Part shown: positions 29,875-34,775 of the stretch, piece by piece
Layout of the letters: each line of letters begins with the position of its first letter
How positions within the stretch are numbered: position 1 is the first letter of the stretch
Virus record (IMG/VR): IMGVR_UViG_3300042541_001668
Location: 1 to 34,775 of that record
Source of the DNA: a virus
DNA: 34,775 nucleotides
Direction: 5' to 3' (one strand)
Notes under the pieces: generated by a model
Seen by the model: only the letters and a program-made list of their open reading frames with translations
Database searches by the model: none
Told to the model about the DNA's origin: nothing
Position numbers and translations under genes: made by a program

Positions 29875-29891
29875 TCTTGGAGGGACTATAG
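29269..29891 (+). CDS. Tail assembly chaperone, -1 frameshift fusion (gpGT-like), 207 aa
   Basis: Joined at a -1 slip: 29269-29637 in the first frame, then 29637-29891 in the second. After Lys123 reading continues ASADPPDLAFFIEGAGRVG and ends ANREVILEGL, with a protein-like T part of 84 residues (ASAVLQLFHAEATRKGARLR). The T part has no start codon of its own in a suitable place. The layout, order before the tape measure and slip sequence are all as in lambda G-GT. Confidence 0.85.
29631..29637 (+). other. Programmed -1 frameshift slippery site GGGAAAG
   Basis: In the zero frame the bases read G GGA AAG, an X XXY YYZ heptamer; slipping back by one gives GGG AAA and enters the T frame. GGGAAAG is the same heptamer used in lambda. 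The sequence 30-70 nt downstream is GC-rich, but no single clear hairpin or pseudoknot stands out by eye. Confidence 0.85.
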
Positions 29892-29892
29892 A

Positions 29893-30960
29893 ATGGCCAT
29901 TGGAACCACAGTCAAAGTCGGATTCGACGCTTCAGCAGTCCGCGCAGGAATGGGCGGACTGAAGGGATTGTTTTCTGGAGCAATGCGCGGGATGCGGCAA
30001 GTCGGGATCGGCGCGGCGCGGCAGATTGGAGCTGGGATGACCGACTTACTAGGTCGCGTCCTAATGGCGATTCCCGAGGGCGTGAAGGAAACCATGGACT
30101 GGGCTGGCGACCTAAACGACATGAGTCAACAAACCGGAGTTTCCATCGACAGGCTAGTTTTACTTCAGGAGGCGCTTCGATTGTCGGGAGCTGAGGCCGC
30201 CGACACTTCGCGCATGATCTCAACGCTTGCCGTAAACATTGGAGAAGCCATGCGGGAAACCGGCCCAGCTCAGGACGCACTGAGAAAGCTTGGATTTAAG
30301 ATGACCGAGTTCAAGGGAACCGGGATTGATGAGGCTTTTGAAAAGATCGGGCGCAGGGCTGGCGAAATGTCGTGGGGGATGGGCGAGCTTGAAACTACAA
30401 TGGCCGATCTTTTCGGCGCGAAAATGGGCTATAAGCTGATCCGGTTTTTCCGAGATTTCGACGGCGGGATGGAAAAGGCCCGATTAAATGTCGGGGATTT
30501 CGCGGGTCGAATTAAAGAAAGCGCCGAGGGTTACGATGACATGGGTGACGCATTGGGTCGATTTAGCATGAGGTGGAAAGAACTGATCAGCGTCGGGTTG
30601 GATGAAGTCGTCGGACTATTTGGAAAGGACTGGATTGATCAGGCTTTTGATTGGGCATCCCCCGAAAAGGTCCGCGCCGGAATATCCGCTTTGAAAGCAG
30701 GGTTCACCGAGTTTGTTGGATGGGTTCAAGGGGGCGGATTCAAAACCATATTCCAAGACATCGGGCGAATGATTGGAGACGGAATTATGGAGTCTATGAA
30801 AAGCATGAATCCATTCGGATCAAGCGGCGGAATTTGGAAGCTATTCAGCGGCAATCAATCATCCAGTAGCGGCGGCGATCTCTCGCAACTGATTACTCAA
30901 GGCGTAGAGCAAACAACCTACTTGCGGAAAATCTCCGAAAAGAAAGGCGGATGGGCATGA
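29893..30960 (+). CDS. Short tail tape measure protein, 355 aa
   Basis: Starts one base after the chaperone stop. The N-terminus (VKVGFDASAVRAGMGGLKGL, then FSGAMRGMRQVGIGA) is the typical tape measure beginning, followed by amphipathic helices and a Gly-rich hydrophobic region (FTEFVGWVQGGGFKTIF). At 355 residues it is short; by the usual rule of about 1.5 angstrom per residue, the tail would be near 50 nm. Possible alternative is a truncated protein, but flanks and frame are intact. Overlaps the next gene by ATGA. Confidence 0.8.
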   Translation: MAIGTTVKVGFDASAVRAGMGGLKGLFSGAMRGMRQVGIGAARQIGAGMTDLLGRVLMAIPEGVKETMDWAGDLNDMSQQTGVSIDRLVLLQEALRLSGAEAADTSRMISTLAVNIGEAMRETGPAQDALRKLGFKMTEFKGTGIDEAFEKIGRRAGEMSWGMGELETTMADLFGAKMGYKLIRFFRDFDGGMEKARLNVGDFAGRIKESAEGYDDMGDALGRFSMRWKELISVGLDEVVGLFGKDWIDQAFDWASPEKVRAGISALKAGFTEFVGWVQGGGFKTIFQDIGRMIGDGIMESMKSMNPFGSSGGIWKLFSGNQSSSSGGDLSQLITQGVEQTTYLRKISEKKGGWA

Positions 30961-31766
30961 GCGCACAAGTCCTGGGTATTAACAGCGGATCTCTGATCCC
31001 CGCGCCAAACTTCCTGATCGCGAAAGACGCGGAAGGAAAATACACCGCTTCCCGAGACTTTAGCGCGTTGAAGGGATCAAGCGTCACATGGGCGATTTCT
31101 AAAGGAACTCCAATCTCTTCGCTTTGCACGGACCTTCCGCCAGAGTTTTCCTTCCTCCAAGTGGAGTCCTTTGAGAGTCGGGACGCGCCCGGTGGAATTA
31201 CTGTTGTAAGCGTAAGCTTCACCGGATCGCCAGATGAAGAGGAGTTTGGATTTGATCGCGAGGTAACATATTCGCTTCGCGGGGTGACGCAAATGAAGCC
31301 AATCTGGCAGCATCCGCTATTTATTCATGATTTCGACGGTTATGACATGATGAAAAATGCGCTTGTTCAAATCTGCCTTGCGACCGCCTACGCGGAAGGA
31401 CAGACCGAAACCTCAAGCAACTGGAGAGTTTACCAGATCCCAACTGACGAGCCTCTTTTTTCGGCATGGACAGGAAGCGAAGAGCGCGATCTTTGGTGGC
31501 AGTCCATCGTGATTGACGGTGATCGCGAATACGAAGCACCGAGCTACGAATGGACGAGGGCCACAACGAACGCAGGCGGCCTTTCCGCCACGGATCTTGC
31601 GCCACTCGGCAAAAGCGATACACCACCCGGCAGCCCGCCGGAACCCAGCGGCGTTGATGGATGGTGGAGGTTGACCGACTTGAGCGATGAGCGAACGGAG
31701 GGCCAATCTAGCAACACCCTCACTTGGCGGTTTGTGGAGGGCGAGCCAAAGCACTACGAACAATGA
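30957..31766 (+). CDS. Distal tail / baseplate protein, 269 aa
   Basis: Start at 30957 (ATGA coupling to the tape measure); an ATG at 30951 is possible. Beta-rich with many Trp and Ser residues (DFSALKGSSVTWAISKGTP, WQSIVIDGDREYEAP, WWRLTDLSDERTEGQSS). Position after the tape measure fits a distal-tail or tail-tip protein. No specific family motif recognised. Confidence 0.6.
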   Translation: MSAQVLGINSGSLIPAPNFLIAKDAEGKYTASRDFSALKGSSVTWAISKGTPISSLCTDLPPEFSFLQVESFESRDAPGGITVVSVSFTGSPDEEEFGFDREVTYSLRGVTQMKPIWQHPLFIHDFDGYDMMKNALVQICLATAYAEGQTETSSNWRVYQIPTDEPLFSAWTGSEERDLWWQSIVIDGDREYEAPSYEWTRATTNAGGLSATDLAPLGKSDTPPGSPPEPSGVDGWWRLTDLSDERTEGQSSNTLTWRFVEGEPKHYEQ

Positions 31767-32992
31767 GCAAGCCCGGAATACCAACCCCGATAACGCGAGC
31801 CAAAAGAGGCAAGCAACCGGCCTTTTCATGGGCAAAATGGGTTGAGGATGAAATCAGGAAGCTGCAAAGCACCGGGACGCCGCCGTTGCGGCAAATCGCA
31901 AGCGCGACAGGGAAGGAGCCATTTTGGACAACCATCTCCCGCGTTCCCGACTCCGACCCCGCCGAGTATCAGGTTGCCGTTACCCTCGGGTATCTGAGCT
32001 ACCAGAGTAACACCCCCGCCGCGCAAGCTTCCGACCTAGGAACGACCGGTTGGATCGTCCCGACTATCGCTGGCGTTTCGATGGAGCGCGGCGAGGAAGT
32101 GCCGCCGACACAACCGGACGCGTTAGCTCTATTCAAAGCTGACCTAAAGAAGCTGAAGCTCCCGCTTCCTGCAAACGAGTCGTGGGTTTACCTCCGCGTT
32201 AAGACCGACGTTGACGGATTTCCGAAAGACGGCGAGGTGACGGTTGAAGCTTTCGACGAGGCGCAGGAGTCCATCCACCACATCCGATTGTCACCCGAAA
32301 GCGACGAGGAAGAAGGCGACTACTTCTTTCTCATCCTCAAGACCAAATCGGACGGAGGCACACCAGCTCGCCCCGTTGCCGAAAGACGGATAACCGGCAA
32401 CCGCGAGATGCCAAACCAGTTGATCGAGATTCTCAACCTTGGCGAAGAGGGCGAGGCTGGGCGGCAGGAGGTTTACAAGGGCTACGACAAGGCAATCGAC
32501 AAGCACGACCTGCGCGCGGTATTGCAACAGCAGACACCGGGAGTCGCGATCATCGAGCCGCTGGCTGCCGAAGTTCCTGCGGTCCCGCCCGTAGTGGTTG
32601 ACGGAACGGTTGTCACTCCTGGCACGCCCGCCATTCCAGCTGAAGAAGCTGGCGACTACATCCGGTGGCGCACGGTGGACGGGCGAGACTCAACCAGCGA
32701 TAATGGGTCATCAAGACAGATTGAGGTTAGGGAGCGTAAAGAGGACAATGAAGAACTCCCCGGTCAAAAGAAAAGGGTTGTTGAGGTTGTCGGAAACGAC
32801 TTCACCCAATTCACAAGCGATGAGTTCATTGTTGAAATGGAATCCAACGATGGGCTTTGCAAGAGATTCCGAGGCATTCCCTTTGGCTTAGACCGAACAA
32901 TCCGCGTTCCTGACGAATGCGGCACGCTTGTCCAGATTCTCACTTTTGAAAAAGGACTGCTCACCGCCGTCGAATTTGAAGCCACCGTGTGA
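31763..32992 (+). CDS. Tail tip / baseplate-associated protein, 409 aa
   Basis: Starts at an ATG overlapping the previous stop. Mixed alpha/beta, very acidic, with a Pro/Val-rich linker near residues 270-300 (VVVDGTVVTPGTPAIPAEE) and a beta C-terminal domain (DEFIVEMESNDGLCKRF, DECGTLVQILTFEKGL). The N-terminal 20 residues are basic and Pro-rich. It is likely a virion component of the tail end. I do not recognise a family. Confidence 0.6.
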   Translation: MSKPGIPTPITRAKRGKQPAFSWAKWVEDEIRKLQSTGTPPLRQIASATGKEPFWTTISRVPDSDPAEYQVAVTLGYLSYQSNTPAAQASDLGTTGWIVPTIAGVSMERGEEVPPTQPDALALFKADLKKLKLPLPANESWVYLRVKTDVDGFPKDGEVTVEAFDEAQESIHHIRLSPESDEEEGDYFFLILKTKSDGGTPARPVAERRITGNREMPNQLIEILNLGEEGEAGRQEVYKGYDKAIDKHDLRAVLQQQTPGVAIIEPLAAEVPAVPPVVVDGTVVTPGTPAIPAEEAGDYIRWRTVDGRDSTSDNGSSRQIEVRERKEDNEELPGQKKRVVEVVGNDFTQFTSDEFIVEMESNDGLCKRFRGIPFGLDRTIRVPDECGTLVQILTFEKGLLTAVEFEATV

Positions 32993-32993
32993 T

Positions 32994-33515
32994 ATGAACG
33001 CGCTCGTCTGGTTTTCCCATCCTCCCGACTACGCGAAACTTGCGGGGTCCGTTGAGCATTGCCGGAAACTCGACCCATCAGCACGGCGGATTGTCGTCAT
33101 CGAATCGGCGCACGAATCGCCCGACGTTGACGCGGAAATCGTCACGCGAGACTTTAGCCGTGGGCGGCACCTGGACGGCGAAGAAGCCGTGCGAGGAGTG
33201 GCGGCGACTCTTGCCGAGGTTGACGCGGATCTGGTTGTGAAGATCGACAGCGACATGCTACCGAGTCGAGCCTTCTGGCTGGATGGCGCAACGGTTTTCC
33301 AGCGGTTCAACAATTCATTCGTCGGACTCTACGCGCTGCCAAAGGTAGCGTTTCCGATCATCCGCCAGTGCATCGCAGAGCAGCCAAAACCCGGCCACCA
33401 CGAAGCGCAGGCAATCGCCTCACGCGGTCTAATCATCTGCCGCACGCTCAGCATTCCAATCAACCTAACCCGCACGCCAGAGGGAGTGTATTTCCCCGAA
33501 GTTCTCACCACCTAA
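32994..33515 (+). CDS. GT-A-like glycosyltransferase-type protein in the tail module, 173 aa
   Basis: Residues 1-110 have a nucleotide-sugar transferase look: MNALVWFSHPPDYAKLAGSV, the strand RRIVVIES, and ADLVVKIDSDMLPSRAFW with a DSD motif (Asp85-Ser-Asp87), the metal- and sugar-nucleotide-binding site of GT-A enzymes. The second half (FVGLYALPKVAFPIIRQC, then QAIASRGLIICRTL) is compatible with the acceptor part. It is short for the family. It could glycosylate virion proteins or host surface sugars, or be a tail protein built on that fold. Confidence 0.55.
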   Translation: MNALVWFSHPPDYAKLAGSVEHCRKLDPSARRIVVIESAHESPDVDAEIVTRDFSRGRHLDGEEAVRGVAATLAEVDADLVVKIDSDMLPSRAFWLDGATVFQRFNNSFVGLYALPKVAFPIIRQCIAEQPKPGHHEAQAIASRGLIICRTLSIPINLTRTPEGVYFPEVLTT

Positions 33516-33519
33516 AGCC

Positions 33520-34311
33520 ATGGCATCACGAAACCACGCATCAATCTACGGCCTAGTTGCCACCGAAACCGACGCGACCACCGGATTCACCGGCACGGTC
33601 GGCAATCAAGCGCGAGCATCCATGCCGCTTGCCGATGTCGCCTATACCATCAACATCGCATTCGACGGCAGCGGAGACGCGGCGACGATCAACCTCGACA
33701 ACGGGACCGCTACTGGCGATGTGCCCGGAGTCCAAGCAACCGGGACAATCACATTCACCGCTGCGCCTGTTGCGGACGAAACGATCACCGTCAACGCCAT
33801 TGTTTACACGTTCAAGGCGTCGGCATCGACGGCGACCCAGATCACGATCGGGGCGAACGTAACAGCAACAGCGAGCAACACGGCCAGCAAGATTGAGCTA
33901 AACGATGCCGCTGTTAATGCCGTTTCGGTTGCTGGCGTCGTCACGATTTCCGCCGCCAATACGGGAACCTACGGGAATGCGATCACCCTGACGGAAGCCG
34001 CGACCAACACCTCAGTCAGCGGCAGCGGCACCTTGACCGGCGGCATCAACAAAGTCGTCATCACCGGCGACGGCGTGGACGCTCTAGGCGATGCTATCCC
34101 GACCTGCGCTGCCATCCACGGCGTCCAAGTGACCTGCACCAGCGGCAGCGTCACGGCGGCAATCTCGACCATCGTCAAGGACACGGTGAGCGTCTCCAAC
34201 GGATTCCAGACTTGGAGCGTTCCGGGGCGCGCCGACCTACTCGAAAACCTCGTCATCACCAGCGCAGCGGTCAACACCGTCGCCAAGGTGATCGTCCGCG
34301 CTCGAGACTGA
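33520..34311 (+). CDS. Tail protein with repeated beta module, 263 aa
   Basis: Thr/Ala/Gly-rich beta protein. Residues ~72-175 (GTITFTAAPVADETITVNAI, IGANVTATASNTASKIEL, NAITLTEAATNTSVSGSGTL) form a module I know from many phage tail proteins. It may be a virion surface or tail-tip decoration domain. The C-terminus (FQTWSVPGRADLLENLVI) could form a separate small fold. Starts four bases after the previous stop. Confidence 0.65.
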   Translation: MASRNHASIYGLVATETDATTGFTGTVGNQARASMPLADVAYTINIAFDGSGDAATINLDNGTATGDVPGVQATGTITFTAAPVADETITVNAIVYTFKASASTATQITIGANVTATASNTASKIELNDAAVNAVSVAGVVTISAANTGTYGNAITLTEAATNTSVSGSGTLTGGINKVVITGDGVDALGDAIPTCAAIHGVQVTCTSGSVTAAISTIVKDTVSVSNGFQTWSVPGRADLLENLVITSAAVNTVAKVIVRARD

Positions 34312-34384
34312 TTTTGACACCACTCAAAAGCAAAGGCGGGAATCCATCCTTGCAAACGCAACCCGATTACAATAGTAAAACGCC

Positions 34385-34775
34385 ATGGCAATCACCGCAA
34401 ATTCCGCCCGCGCCTACAGCGGCTTGCAGGCCAACGCAGAGCCTACAAGCGAGGGGACGACCGGGACGCTGAGTATCGGGCAGGGAGCGACCGTGACGAC
34501 GCTGCCAACCTCGACACAGGCCGTTGTTTTGGCTGTGGAGGTGGACTCAACTTACACCGTTGCAATCGACCTTACCACATTGATTCCAACCATCACCGGA
34601 GCAGGCGTCAACCAGGTTGAAACGGCAACGGCAGCCGGGACGATCACAGCGAGCGGCAACGCGACAGTTATCGTGACTGGCGATGACATCGCCGGAAGCC
34701 CGCTGACCGTTTCCGTTGCGGTTCTCAACACCGACACGGCATCGGCGTGGGCGCAAAAAGTGCGAACCGCGCTTG
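34385..34775 (+). CDS. Tail structural protein, N-terminal part (cut by window edge)
   Basis: The frame opens at ATG 34385 (MAITANSARAYSGLQANAEP) and runs off the window after 130 codons. The text ends PLTVSVAVLNTDTASAWAQK and a following short helix, a phage tail beta module with Gly/Thr repeats. A TTGACA at 34317 lies 68 bases upstream. Its frame does not join directly to the left-edge frame, so sequence is missing between the ends. Confidence 0.65.
   Translation, partial: MAITANSARAYSGLQANAEPTSEGTTGTLSIGQGATVTTLPTSTQAVVLAVEVDSTYTVAIDLTTLIPTITGAGVNQVETATAAGTITASGNATVIVTGDDIAGSPLTVSVAVLNTDTASAWAQKVRTAL

Overview
The window is almost certainly most of the genome of a tailed double-stranded DNA phage (siphovirus type), or a prophage core, cut inside its tail-fibre region. 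It holds a complete packaging, head and tail assembly line, a lysis pair and a replication/recombination module. No ribosomal RNA, tRNA or recognisable host gene is visible. I also see no integrase, excisionase or CI-type repressor, so the sequence gives no sign of lysogeny. The host cannot be named. The DNA is GC-rich. Some genes have GGAGG ribosome-binding sites, but many start behind A/C-rich leaders such as AACCAAC with no Shine-Dalgarno, which is only weakly suggestive of a Verrucomicrobia- or Bacteroidota-like host.

Layout. 1-3.3 kb: distal tail and fibre genes, the first cut by the window edge. 3.3-4.3 kb: lysis pair, a one-TM holin-like protein and a zinc amidase. 4.4-7.6 kb: leftward operons, with a C5-type cytosine methyltransferase carrying a nested small gene, an HNH nuclease, and small genes coupled by ATGA overlaps. 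7.6-7.8 kb: divergent control region. 7.8-17.9 kb: long rightward early operon with ParB-like proteins, winged-helix and small membrane proteins, a RecE/Cas4-like PD-(D/E)XK nuclease, a VRR-NUC nuclease, a patch of small genes with repeats and mosaic junctions (13.2-15.5 kb), a replication initiator with iteron-like repeats, and a DnaA C-terminal-domain protein. A strong terminator at 17.95 kb sits directly before a second short operon that includes an SSB-like protein with an acidic IPF tail. That operon ends at a terminator at 19.1 kb.

19.2-19.6 kb is a lower-GC control region with promoter-like sites and two tiny coupled ORFs. 19.6-34.8 kb is the late region: small and large terminase (lambda gpA type), gpW-like connector, lambda-type portal, ClpP-type protease with an in-frame nested scaffold, P22-type coat, connector genes interrupted by a minimal ATP-dependent DNA ligase, tail terminator and tube candidates, a lambda G/GT-like pair joined by a -1 slip on GGGAAAG, a short tape measure, tail tip proteins, a GT-A-like protein with a DSD motif, and adhesion-type beta proteins. 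Tail genes lie at both window ends, so the natural map is probably circular or permuted.

Most interesting: a gene-end repeat of about 59 bp plus a broken second VRR-NUC copy that mark a recombination patch; a repeated TTGACATTSGCG motif, three copies of which lie 32-34 nt before GTG starts; a probable origin in and upstream of the initiator gene; the lambda-identical frameshift heptamer; and a small gene nested out of frame in the methyltransferase.
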